NCBI GenBank assembly: GCA_046723355.1
Contig: JBKOUJ010000023.1
Coordinates: 1-17,475, forward strand
Source: 13-2-20CM-68-14 sp046723355
Lineage (GTDB): Bacteria > Actinomycetota > Thermoleophilia > Gaiellales > Gaiellaceae
DNA: 17,475 bases
Reading direction: 5' to 3'
How positions within the stretch are numbered: position 1 is the first letter of the stretch; each line of letters begins with the position of its first letter. Under the pieces are notes generated by a model. That model worked only from the letters and a program-made list of their open reading frames with translations. It was not told where the DNA came from and made no database searches. The position numbers were made by a program, and so were the translations under genes. Below are positions 1 to 6,782 of this stretch, one piece after another.

Positions 1-1
1 C

Positions 2-232
2 GTTCGGGTCGACCTCCGGCGCTTCGTGCCGCTCGCCTTCATCGGCATAGCGGTCTTCTGCTTCGCGGTGGCCGGAATCGGCTGGGCGGTCGGCAACTCG
101 TACTCGCGCGTCCACGGCGACCTGCGCTACGTCGACGGCGCCATAGTCGTGGTCGCAGTCATCATCGTCGCCGCGTGGCTGATTTTTAGAAGGCGCTCAT
201 CCGTGGCGGAACGCCGCTCCGAGCCGCTGTGA
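2..232 (+). CDS. C-terminal end of a DedA-family membrane protein (partial)
   Basis: The reading frame is already open at the window edge (from base 2) and ends at TGA 230-232, so this is the last ~76 residues of a longer gene. A GTG at 26 lies inside the frame and is probably not the real start. What is visible is a short Arg-rich stretch (VDLRRF), a hydrophobic helix (about FVPLAFIGIAVFCFAVAGIG), a polar segment GNSYSRVHGDLRYVD, a second hydrophobic helix (AIVVVAVIIVAAWLIF) and a basic tail RRRSS. This order, with a G-WAVGNS-type turn and a final helix plus Arg tail, is how DedA/SNARE-associated (VTT-domain) inner-membrane proteins end; family members are implicated in lipid carrier flipping and envelope homeostasis. 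The family call rests only on the C-terminus and could be wrong; a generic polytopic membrane protein is the alternative. Confidence 0.6.
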   Translation, partial: VRVDLRRFVPLAFIGIAVFCFAVAGIGWAVGNSYSRVHGDLRYVDGAIVVVAVIIVAAWLIFRRRSSVAERRSEPL

Positions 233-256
233 TCCTTCAGTTGGGTTGAGCGGCCC

Positions 257-276
257 GCCGCGCATGTTCGCGCGGC
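257..276 (+). terminator. Possible hairpin after the DedA-like gene
   Basis: A 7-bp perfect stem GCCGCGC / GCGCGGC with a 6-nt loop lies 25 nt after the stop codon, in the 92-bp gap before the aminotransferase gene. It is followed by CCTTCAAG rather than a clear T-tract, so it is at best a weak intrinsic terminator. Chance GC-rich pairing cannot be excluded. Confidence 0.3.
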
Positions 277-310
277 CCTTCAAGTCGGCATCGCAAGCGA
301 CGCCGACGTC

Positions 311-316
311 TACACT
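311..316 (+). promoter_or_regulatory. -10-like hexamer TACACT, leaderless-type start
   Basis: TACACT fits the actinobacterial -10 consensus TANNNT. Its last base is 9 nt before the GTG start at 325, and there is no Shine-Dalgarno sequence between them, so transcription would begin at or next to the start codon. No convincing -35 hexamer is seen 16-18 bp upstream. The same arrangement recurs at three other gene heads on the plus strand and one on the minus strand in this window. Confidence 0.5.
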
Positions 317-324
317 GGCCCGCG

Positions 325-1410
325 GTGCCGGTCCCCCTCATTGACGTCCGGGCGCAGTACGAGCGCCTGATCCCGCAGATCCTCGAGCGGTTCGAGGGCG
401 TCCTCGATTCCGGGAAGTTCATCCTCGGCCCGAACGTCAAGGCGTTCGAGGAGGAGGCGGCGGCGTTCCTCGGCGTACCCCAGACGGTCGGGGTCGCCAA
501 CGGCACGGACGCGCTCATGCTCGTGCTCGAGGCGATGGAGATCGGCTCGGGAGACGAGGTGATCTGCCCCTCGTTCACGTTCTACGCCACGGCTGAGGCG
601 ATCATCCGTACGGGCGCGACGCCCGTCTTCGCCGACATCGATCCGGTCACGCTCAACGTCGACCCCGAAGACGTCGCGGCGAAGGTGACCGACCGGACGC
701 GGGCAATCATGCCCGTGCACCTATTCGGGCGCCCTGCCGACCTCGACGCTTTGGCATCGATCGGCGTGCCGATCATCGAGGACGCGGCCCAGGCGTTCGG
801 CGCACGTGGAGTTGCGAAGACTGGCGTCGCCTCGACGTTCAGCTTCTTCCCGACGAAGAACCTCTTCGCGCTCGGCGACGGCGGCCTCGTCGCGGCCACC
901 GACGAGGAGCTCGCGGAGCGGGTGCGGCTGCTCCGCTTCCACGGGTCACGGGACAAGAAGACGTTCACGTTCGTGGGCACAAACTCGCGGTTGGACGAGC
1001 TCCAGGCGGCGGTGCTGCGTCTCTTTCTCGGCGAGCTCGATGGCTGGAACCGCGCTCGCCGCGAGGCGGCTGCCCGCTACGCGGAGCTCGGGCTCGGCGA
1101 GCTGTGCGAGCTGCCCGAGGACGAGCCCGGCCACGTCTACCACATGTACGTCGTGCGCAGCCCAGAGCGCGACCGCTTCGCGGAGGCGCTTGCCGCGGCG
1201 GAGATCGGGCATGCGTCCTACTACGTGACGCCGACCCATCTCCAGCCCGCGCTTCGACGCCTCGGCTACGACGGCGCGGCGCTGCCCGAGACCCAGCGAG
1301 CCTCGCGTGAGAACCTCGCGCTGCCGCTGTGGGCCGGCATCCCGGCGGACGTTCAGGAGCGCGTCGTCTCCGTAATGCGAGAAGCTTCGACCGTGGGTGC
1401 CGCCTCTTGA
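325..1410 (+). CDS. DegT/DnrJ/EryC1/StrS-family nucleotide-sugar aminotransferase
   Basis: 361 residues, the usual length for the family. These PLP enzymes transfer an amino group, usually from glutamate, to a keto-sugar nucleotide in the cytoplasm. The start has the family signature PLIDVRAQYERL, then SGKFILGPNVKAFEEEAAAFLGV and the cofactor-binding NGTDAL segment. VICPSFTFYATAEAI, EDAAQAFGA and SFFPTKNLFALGDGG follow; the Lys in FFPTKN (about residue 178) is the expected Schiff-base lysine. GTG 325 is the only sensible start, and a -10-like hexamer sits just before it. The stop codon overlaps the start of the next gene (TTGA at 1407-1410), so the two are translationally coupled. The partner is a 4,6-dehydratase, so the likely substrate is its product, UDP-4-keto-6-deoxy-GlcNAc, as for PglE in bacillosamine synthesis. 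Exact substrate and C4 stereochemistry cannot be read from the sequence. Confidence 0.9.
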   Translation: MPVPLIDVRAQYERLIPQILERFEGVLDSGKFILGPNVKAFEEEAAAFLGVPQTVGVANGTDALMLVLEAMEIGSGDEVICPSFTFYATAEAIIRTGATPVFADIDPVTLNVDPEDVAAKVTDRTRAIMPVHLFGRPADLDALASIGVPIIEDAAQAFGARGVAKTGVASTFSFFPTKNLFALGDGGLVAATDEELAERVRLLRFHGSRDKKTFTFVGTNSRLDELQAAVLRLFLGELDGWNRARREAAARYAELGLGELCELPEDEPGHVYHMYVVRSPERDRFAEALAAAEIGHASYYVTPTHLQPALRRLGYDGAALPETQRASRENLALPLWAGIPADVQERVVSVMREASTVGAAS

Positions 1411-3287
1411 TCCCGATCAACCGCCATCGCATCTGGCAGGTCGTCGCCGACGCGGGCTTTGTCGCCTTCGCCTGGTGGGCGGCGTTCCACCTCCGCTTCG
1501 ACCAGGGCGTGCCGCGCTACTACCAGACGCTCTTCACGAAGACGATCCTGATAGTCGTCGGGATCCAGCTCGTCGTCTTCATCCTGTTCGGCTTCTACGA
1601 CCGCTGGTGGCGGTACGTGTCGACGCGTGACATGTGGAGCGCGGCGCGCGGCGTCACGGTTGCAGCGCTCGTCGCGTCGGTCACGGTCTACTTCGCCAAC
1701 CCCGTCCCCGAGGTGCGGCTGCCGCGCGGGGTCGCGGTGATGGACTGGTTGCTCCTGTTGGCCCTCGTCGCCGGCTCGCGGCTGATCGCCCGCTCCGTTT
1801 TCGAGCGGCCGACGCCGGGCCGCCTGGTCGCGCGCGGCAAGGAGGTTCTCGTCATCGGCGCGGGCGAGGCGGCGCGCGACACGATCCGAGAGATGCACCG
1901 CAACCCGCCGCTCGGCTACACGCCGATCGGGCTCGTCGACGACGATCCGCGCAAGAAGAACATCCGCATCCACGGTGTTCGCGTGCTCGGCACGACAGCC
2001 GACCTCCCGCACCTGCTGCGCGACAACCGGCCGGACGAGGTGCTGATCGCGGTCCCTTCCGCTTCGGGCGAGTTCCGTCGCGCCGTCTTCGCGACCGCGC
2101 GCGAGCACCGCGTGCCGGTCAAGACGCTGCCTGGCCTTCACGAGTTGATCTCCGGCGAGATCGACCTCGCGGCGCACATCCGCCCGGTCCAGGTGGAGGA
2201 CGTGCTCGGGCGCCAGCCGGTGCACGTCGAGCTCGACTCCGCGATGCCGTATGTCGAGGGCAAGACGGTGCTCGTGACCGGCGCCGGCGGCTCGATCGGC
2301 GCCGAGCTCTGCCGGCAGCTCACGCAGCTCGGCCCTCAACGGCTGATCCTCGTTGAGCTGGGCGAGGGCGCGCTGTTCGACATCGAGCGCGAGCTCGTCG
2401 GCGAGCGCGGCTTCTCGGCGGCCGTGCCGGTGCTGGCCGACGTCGGAAACCCGACGAAGATGCGGCAGGTCTTCGAGCGCTACGAGCCCGACGTCGTCTT
2501 CCACGCCGCGGCGTACAAGCACGTGCCGCTGATGGAGGCGAACCCGCTCGAGTCCGTTCGCAACAACGCACTGGCCACGAAGGTCGTTGCCGACGCCGCC
2601 GTCGAGTACGGAGCGTCGCGGTTCGTGCTCGTCTCCACCGACAAGGCTGTCAACCCGAAGACGGTGATGGGCCAGTCGAAGGCGGTCTGCGAGTGGGTCG
2701 TCGAGGCGTACGGAGCGCGCACCGACGTGTCCACGCGCTTCGTCGCAGTCCGCTTCGGAAACGTGCTCGGATCGTCAGGGAGCGTGATCCCGATCTTTCG
2801 CCGCCAGATCGAGCGGGGCGGGCCGGTCACGGTCACGCACCCGGAGATGACGCGTTTCTTCATGACGATCCCCGAAGCTGCCTCACTCGTCATCCAGGCC
2901 GGCGCGATCGGCGGCGAGGGACACGTATTCGTGCTCGACATGGGCGAGCCGGTCAAGATCGTCGAGCTCGCGGAGCAGATGATCCGGCTCTCGGGCAAGG
3001 ACCCCGGCGAAATCGGCATCGACTTCGTCGGCACCCGACCCGGCGAGAAGCTGCACGAAGAGCTTTGGGGCGAAGGCGAGCAAGTCTTCGCGACCGCGCA
3101 TCCGAAGATCCGCCGCGTCAGCGGCCCGGTCGTCGACGCCACGTGGCTCGACGAAGAGCTGGCCGAGCTGGAGCGCCTGGTCGAAGGGGGCGAGACGCTC
3201 GAGCTCGTCTCGCGCCTCACGGCGATGTCACGCGCGCCGCAATATGCGGCCGCGCCGGACACGATCCTCGAGGACACGCTTCACTAG
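1407..3287 (+). CDS. Membrane-anchored NDP-sugar 4,6-dehydratase (PglF/WbpM/CapD family)
   Basis: 626 residues from TTG 1407, which overlaps the preceding stop codon; the frame is open further upstream but only within the aminotransferase gene. The N-terminus carries about four hydrophobic helices (VADAGFVAFAWWAAF, TILIVVGIQLVVFILFGFY, VTVAALVASVTVYF, MDWLLLLALVAGS). A first Rossmann-like domain follows (VLVIGAGEAARDTIREM; sensor-like region to about residue 270). The catalytic SDR domain begins at VTGAGGSIGAELC (GxxGxxG at about 292-298). In place of the usual Ser-Tyr-Lys triad it has T411-D412-K413 with M421 and K425 in STDKAVNPKTVMGQSK, the signature of inverting/retaining UDP-GlcNAc 4,6-dehydratases of this branch. 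The C-terminus has the conserved TRPGEKLHEELW. It dehydrates UDP-GlcNAc (or a relative) to a 4-keto-6-deoxy sugar for surface glycans or protein glycosylation; the upstream aminotransferase would act next. The stop codon TAG lies in the end of a palindromic element. Confidence 0.9.
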   Translation: MIPINRHRIWQVVADAGFVAFAWWAAFHLRFDQGVPRYYQTLFTKTILIVVGIQLVVFILFGFYDRWWRYVSTRDMWSAARGVTVAALVASVTVYFANPVPEVRLPRGVAVMDWLLLLALVAGSRLIARSVFERPTPGRLVARGKEVLVIGAGEAARDTIREMHRNPPLGYTPIGLVDDDPRKKNIRIHGVRVLGTTADLPHLLRDNRPDEVLIAVPSASGEFRRAVFATAREHRVPVKTLPGLHELISGEIDLAAHIRPVQVEDVLGRQPVHVELDSAMPYVEGKTVLVTGAGGSIGAELCRQLTQLGPQRLILVELGEGALFDIERELVGERGFSAAVPVLADVGNPTKMRQVFERYEPDVVFHAAAYKHVPLMEANPLESVRNNALATKVVADAAVEYGASRFVLVSTDKAVNPKTVMGQSKAVCEWVVEAYGARTDVSTRFVAVRFGNVLGSSGSVIPIFRRQIERGGPVTVTHPEMTRFFMTIPEAASLVIQAGAIGGEGHVFVLDMGEPVKIVELAEQMIRLSGKDPGEIGIDFVGTRPGEKLHEELWGEGEQVFATAHPKIRRVSGPVVDATWLDEELAELERLVEGGETLELVSRLTAMSRAPQYAAAPDTILEDTLH

Positions 3288-3452
3288 GAGGTTTGGCGCA
3301 AAACAGTCTGTGTCGCCGGCGCACGCTCCTCGCCCGCTGAGCTGCGTCCTCACTCGCGCCCAATAGCTTTGGCTATTGACGCTCCCTGCGTCCTTGTCAG
3401 CGAACGAGCATCGCACGCCGTCGACGAGCGGCTTCGCGCCAAACCCTCCTAG
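3284..3452. mobile_element. 169-bp imperfect palindrome, MITE-like element
   Basis: The two ends are near-perfect inverted repeats: CTAGGAGGTTTGGCGC (3284-3299) and GCGCCAAACCCTCCTAG (3436-3452), differing by one G. The centre is a perfect 7-bp stem CAATAGC / GCTATTG with a 4-nt TTTG loop (3361-3378). The centre of the loop lies midway between the outer ends, so the whole segment folds as one long hairpin. The arms also match in between, for example 17 of 23 positions in the stretch ending CGCTGA. Both ends carry CTAG, which could be a 4-bp target duplication, or TA as used by IS630/Tc1-type elements. It encodes no protein. The left end contains the TAG stop of the dehydratase. A miniature inverted-repeat element or a decayed long terminator are the two readings; the first is preferred because the arms are long and have exact ends. 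Confidence 0.55.
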
Positions 3453-3488
3453 GCATAAGCCGGGTCGTAAAAAGGTAAGAGAGCGGCC

Positions 3489-4379
3489 GTGCGGTTCCGA
3501 CGCAACACCCCTCTCGACCCCGGCCAGATCACCGACGTCCGCGGGCGCGGCGGCTTCGGGCCTGGCGGGCTCGCGCTCGGCGGCGGCGGGCTCGGCGGGA
3601 TCGCGCTCGTCATCTACCTCCTCGTCGCGTTGCTCGGCGGCAACGACAGCCTCGGCCAGCTCGGTCCGCTCGACAATCAGCAGGTCGGCCAGGGCGACAC
3701 GCCGAGCGAGATCTCCTCCGCGTGCCGGACCGGCCAGGACGCGAACGAGCGCGAGGACTGCCGCATCGTTGCCGTCGTCAACAGCGTCCAGAAGTTCTGT
3801 GACGGCGTCTTCCAACGCAGCGGCAGGCACTACCAGTACGTCGACACCGTGTTCTTCACCGGCCAGGTGCAGACCGGCTGTGGGCTCGCCGACTCGCAGG
3901 TCGGGCCGTTCTACTGCCCGGCGGACATGCTGGTCTATATCGACCTCGGCTTCTTCGACGACCTTCAGTCCCGTTTCGGCGTCGGCAGCGCGCCGTTCGT
4001 CCAGGCGTACGTGATCGCCCACGAGTACGGGCATCACGTCCAGGACCAGCTCGGTGTGCTGAAGCAGATCGGGAACGACCGCCAGGGGCCGGAGAGCCGT
4101 GCCGTCCGCTCGGAGCTGCAGGCCGACTGTTACGGCGGCGTTTGGGCGGCGCACGCGGTTGAGACCGGTCTGATCGAGGAGCTGACGCAGACGGACATCA
4201 ACGACGGGCTCGACGCGGCGGCGGCGATCGGCGACGACCGAATCCAGGAGCAGACGCAGGGACAGGTGAACAAAGAGACCTGGACGCACGGCTCGTCCGA
4301 GCAGCGGCGGCGGTGGTTCTCGCGCGGGTACGAGAACGGCAAGCCTGCAGCCTGCGATACGTTCTCCGGCGCCATCTAG
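3489..4379 (+). CDS. Neutral zinc metallopeptidase, YpfJ/putative zinc peptidase family (PF04228-like)
   Basis: 296 residues from GTG 3489, preceded by a weak purine-rich stretch (AAAGGTAAGAGAG). The start RFRRNTPLDPGQITDVRGRGG, a Gly-rich linker and one transmembrane helix (IALVIYLLVALLG, about residues 38-50) are the standard beginning of this family. The C-terminal part would then be outside the membrane. The zinc site is the HEYGHH motif (HExxH at about 178-182); RSELQADCYGGVWA downstream supplies the likely third ligand region. The motif YCPADMLVYIDLGFFDDL and the ending HGSSEQRRRWFSRGYENG are also typical. Cysteines at FCDGVF, TGCGLA, FYCPAD, DCYGG and ACDTF could form disulfides in an oxidising compartment. 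Family length is usually about 280-300, so it looks complete. Substrate and role are not known for the family. Nothing in the neighbours suggests a specific task. Confidence 0.85.
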   Translation: MRFRRNTPLDPGQITDVRGRGGFGPGGLALGGGGLGGIALVIYLLVALLGGNDSLGQLGPLDNQQVGQGDTPSEISSACRTGQDANEREDCRIVAVVNSVQKFCDGVFQRSGRHYQYVDTVFFTGQVQTGCGLADSQVGPFYCPADMLVYIDLGFFDDLQSRFGVGSAPFVQAYVIAHEYGHHVQDQLGVLKQIGNDRQGPESRAVRSELQADCYGGVWAAHAVETGLIEELTQTDINDGLDAAAAIGDDRIQEQTQGQVNKETWTHGSSEQRRRWFSRGYENGKPAACDTFSGAI

Positions 4380-4387
4380 TCGCGGAT

Positions 4388-4421
4388 CCGTCACAGCGCC
4401 GTCACATCGCAGGGCTAGGGT
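4388..4421 (+). promoter_or_regulatory. Putative helicase promoter: CCGTCACA direct repeat plus TAGGGT
   Basis: CCGTCACA occurs twice with 11-bp pitch (4388-4395 and 4399-4406). The -10-like TAGGGT (4416-4421) ends 7 nt before the GTG at 4428, so the transcript would start on the start codon. The distance from the G of the second GTCA to the T of TAGGGT is 15 nt, the spacing I recall for the RecA-independent (PafBC) DNA-damage promoter of actinobacteria (GTCAG...TAGNNT). Only GTCA and TAGNNT match, so the damage-promoter reading is tentative. Confidence 0.4.
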
Positions 4422-4427
4422 GGCCCG

Positions 4428-6290
4428 GTGGACGCGAGCGCGATCTTCGACGGGCTGAACCCGGAGCAGCGCCGTGCCGTCGAGAGGGTGCGCGGGCCGG
4501 TCTGCATCCTCGCGGGCGCGGGCTCTGGCAAGACGACGACGATCACGCGGCGGATCGCCAACCAGGTCGCCGTCGGCGCCTTCGGCGCTGACGAGATCCT
4601 CGCCGTCACCTTTACGGACAAGGCCGCTCGCGAGATGCGCAGCCGCCTGGAGGAGCTCGGCGCGGGCGGGGTGCGCGCGCGGACCTTCCACTCCGCTGCC
4701 TACGCGCAGCTTCGCTGGTTCCGCGGTGAGGTGCGCGGTCGGATCCTCGCCTCGAAGGCGCTGATGCTGCGCCAGATCGGCAACACGCTCCCCCGCCCGT
4801 ACCGCTTCCGGCCGGCCGCCGACCTCGCGACCGAGGTCGAGTGGGCCAAGAACCGGCGGCTGACACCTGACACCTACCGCCGCGCGCTCGGCACGCACGA
4901 GCCACCAATTCCGGACGACCTGATGGCGCGGGTCTTCCGCGAGTACGAGCGCCGCAAGGAGGCCGCGGGCGCCCTCGACTTCGAGGACCTCCTTGCCCTC
5001 GCGATCCAGCTGCTCGAGGGGGAGCCCGAGGCGCTCGAGCAGGTGCGCGACCGCTATCGCGCCTTCACGGTCGACGAGTACCAGGACGTCAATCTCCTCC
5101 AGCAGACCCTGCTCGAGCTCTGGCTCGGCGATCGCGACGACCTCTGCGCGGTCGGCGACGACTACCAGTCGATCTACGCGTTCACCGGCGCGACGCCGGA
5201 GCATCTGCTCGCTTTGCCGAAGCGGTTCCCGAACACGACCGTGGTGCGGCTGGAGGCCAACTACCGCTCGACACCGCAGGTGCTCGGACTCGCGAACCGG
5301 CTGGTTCCGCGGCTCGGCGGGGCCGAGAAGGAACTGCGCGAGACGCACGGGCCGGGCCCGGACCCTGAGCTGCGCGCGTTCGAGGACGATGAGGCCGAGT
5401 CCGCCTTCATCGTCGAGCGCGTGCGCGAGCTGCACGGGGCCGGCACGCCGCTCGAGGAGATGGCAGTGCTGATCAGGCTGAACGCGCGCTCGGTCGACTT
5501 CGAAGAGGCGTTCGGCGAGGCCGAGATCCCGTTCCAGGGCGCGGCGCTGCTTACGCGCGACGGCGCTCGGCAGCTGCTCAAGAGCCTTGCCGGCTCGACG
5601 TCACGCTCGGTCGCCTACGAGGTGACGAGGCTCGCGCGCGAGCATGGGTTCGTCGAGACTCCGCCGCCGGGCCTCGGCGAGCGGGAGCTGACGCGCCAGA
5701 GCGACCTCGGGCGGCTGATCAAGCTCGCCGAGGAGTTCGACGACGGCTCACAGGATGTTGGCGCCTGGATCGACTGGCTGCGCGCCCGGTTCGACCACGG
5801 CGCCCAAGGCGGCGTTCACCTGCTGACGCTACACCGCGCGAAGGGGCTCGAGTGGGACGCGGTCTTCCTACCCCGGCTCGAGGAGCGCGAGCTCCCGTGC
5901 AAGCAGTCGCTCGGCGACCTCGACGCGATCGCGGAGGAGCGGCGCCTCCTCTACGTCGGCATCACGCGTGCACGCAAGCACCTCGCCCTGACGTGGACGC
6001 GCCGCCCTAGCCGTTTCCTCGCGGAGCTCGGCGTGGAGACGCGCGCACCGGCTCGGCCGAAGCGTTCAGAGGACGAGCTTCCCCCCGCGTTCCGGACGCT
6101 GAAGGAGTGGCGCCTCGAGCGCGCGAAGGCAGACGAGGTGCCGGCCTACGTCGTCTTCCACAACTCGACGCTCGAGGAAATCGCCGAGCGCGGTCCTCGC
6201 ACGCTGGCCGAGCTCGCGTCCGTCCCGGGCGTCGGGCCGACGAAGCTGGAGCGCTACGGCGAGGAGGTCCTCGCCGCGCTCGGGAGTTAG
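4428..6290 (+). CDS. UvrD2-like superfamily I DNA helicase with C-terminal HRDC domain
   Basis: 620 residues from GTG 4428. The 3'-5' SF1A helicase motifs are present in order: LNPEQRRAV (Q motif), Walker A AGAGSGKT (29-36), FTDKAAREM (Ia), RTFHSAAY (Ib), Walker B VDEYQDVN (215-222), GDDYQSIYAFTGA (III), LEANYRST (IV), TLHRAKGLEWDAVF (V) and EERRLLYVGITRARKHLAL (VI). The last ~70 residues (551-620) form an HRDC domain ending LASVPGVGPTKLERYGEEVL, as in mycobacterial UvrD2. Two differences are visible: there is no four-cysteine linker before HRDC, and the stretch between LLTRDGARQLLK and motif V is only about 100 residues, so the 2B subdomain is short. The likely role is ATP-driven unwinding in DNA repair. 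The start has no Shine-Dalgarno but a -10-like hexamer 7 nt upstream. The stop overlaps that of the convergent lipoprotein gene. Confidence 0.88.
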   Translation: MDASAIFDGLNPEQRRAVERVRGPVCILAGAGSGKTTTITRRIANQVAVGAFGADEILAVTFTDKAAREMRSRLEELGAGGVRARTFHSAAYAQLRWFRGEVRGRILASKALMLRQIGNTLPRPYRFRPAADLATEVEWAKNRRLTPDTYRRALGTHEPPIPDDLMARVFREYERRKEAAGALDFEDLLALAIQLLEGEPEALEQVRDRYRAFTVDEYQDVNLLQQTLLELWLGDRDDLCAVGDDYQSIYAFTGATPEHLLALPKRFPNTTVVRLEANYRSTPQVLGLANRLVPRLGGAEKELRETHGPGPDPELRAFEDDEAESAFIVERVRELHGAGTPLEEMAVLIRLNARSVDFEEAFGEAEIPFQGAALLTRDGARQLLKSLAGSTSRSVAYEVTRLAREHGFVETPPPGLGERELTRQSDLGRLIKLAEEFDDGSQDVGAWIDWLRARFDHGAQGGVHLLTLHRAKGLEWDAVFLPRLEERELPCKQSLGDLDAIAEERRLLYVGITRARKHLALTWTRRPSRFLAELGVETRAPARPKRSEDELPPAFRTLKEWRLERAKADEVPAYVVFHNSTLEEIAERGPRTLAELASVPGVGPTKLERYGEEVLAALGS

Positions 6291-6760
6291 CAGGTGCCGT
6301 TCTTTGCCTTCTTGAAGTAGGCACTGCTCAGCATCCAGGTCCACCGCCCACCGGCTCTGACCGTGTGCTGCTTGAAGGTCGCCACCTTCTTACCGCCCGA
6401 GGTGGCCGTGATCGTCACCGCCTTGGCCTCGGAGATCGTCGAGGTGCCGGGGACCTGCCAGACGACGTCTTCGACGCGCGTCGCCCTGAAGGTGACGGTG
6501 CGGGGGAACTCGGTCCGCGGATAGCAGGCCGCGAGCCGCTGGACCGAGACCACCTTCCGCTGGGCGGGGTGGAGTGATTGCCACGCGGTCGCGAAGTTGC
6601 CGCGCCGGAGCTCTGCCTGCACGCGGACGAGCGCGCGGGCCGCGGCCTCGTCGCCGGGACCAGGTGTGGCAGTGGTCGTTGTCGTGCTCGCCTTGTCGCG
6701 CCCGCCGCAGCCCGCTGCGAGCAGCGCAAGTGCAGCGCCGAGAGCGAATAACTTGCGCAT
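6287..6760 (-). CDS. Small secreted lipoprotein, function unknown
   Basis: 157 residues. The frame is open further upstream, but the ATG at 6760 gives a clean lipoprotein signal: MRKLFALGAALALLAAGCGG, with the lipidated Cys at residue 18. A Thr-rich linker (STTTTTTATPGPG) follows, then a soluble domain of about 115 residues with RALVRVQAELRRGNFATAWQSLHPAQRKVV and a beta-rich second half (RTVTFRATRVEDVVW, KAVTITATSGGKKVATFKQHTVRAGGRWTWML). The helix-then-sheet order is reminiscent of NTF2/SnoaL-like folds in secreted actinobacterial lipoproteins, but no family was recognised. It ends with a Cys (KNGTC). The stop TAA overlaps the TAG of the convergent helicase (TTAG, 6287-6290). On the minus strand TATTAT (6773-6768) ends 8 nt before the ATG, suggesting a leaderless transcript divergent from lysR. 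It may be co-regulated with that gene through the shared 19-bp gap. Confidence 0.75.
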   Translation of the reverse strand: MRKLFALGAALALLAAGCGGRDKASTTTTTATPGPGDEAAARALVRVQAELRRGNFATAWQSLHPAQRKVVSVQRLAACYPRTEFPRTVTFRATRVEDVVWQVPGTSTISEAKAVTITATSGGKKVATFKQHTVRAGGRWTWMLSSAYFKKAKNGTC

Positions 6761-6765
6761 GTCTT

Positions 6766-6782
6766 CATAATAGATTCTTATG
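6766..6782. promoter_or_regulatory. Divergent promoter and LysR-type operator CATAA-N7-TTATG
   Basis: The gap between the divergent lipoprotein (ATG at 6760, minus) and lysR (ATG at 6780, plus) is only 19 bp. It is AT-rich and holds the perfect inverted repeat CATAA / TTATG, which contains the T-N11-A core of LysR-type boxes (T at 6768, A at 6780). The same bases supply a plus -10-like CATAAT (6766-6771) and a minus -10-like TATTAT (6773-6768). LysR bound here would cover both promoters and its own start codon. This points to autorepression and co-control of the lipoprotein. Confidence 0.5.

Noticed and set aside
1329..1406. Upstream GTG extension of the dehydratase
   Set aside because: It would lie wholly inside the aminotransferase gene and encode an Arg/Gly-rich stretch. 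TTG 1407 couples to the previous stop and starts just before the first membrane helix.
1353..2522. 389-codon open frame on the minus strand
   Set aside because: It is antisense to the dehydratase gene, has Arg/Asp-rich composition typical of a shadow frame, and shows no start signal or family motif.
3361..3378. Central CAATAGC/GCTATTG hairpin as a separate intrinsic terminator
   Set aside because: It has no following T-tract and lies at the exact centre of the larger palindrome, so it is treated as part of that element.
3228..5435. 735-codon open frame on the minus strand
   Set aside because: It runs antisense to the metallopeptidase and helicase genes, which have clear motifs. The frame is rich in Arg/Val/Glu/Leu without any recognisable domain, as expected for GC-rich antisense frames.
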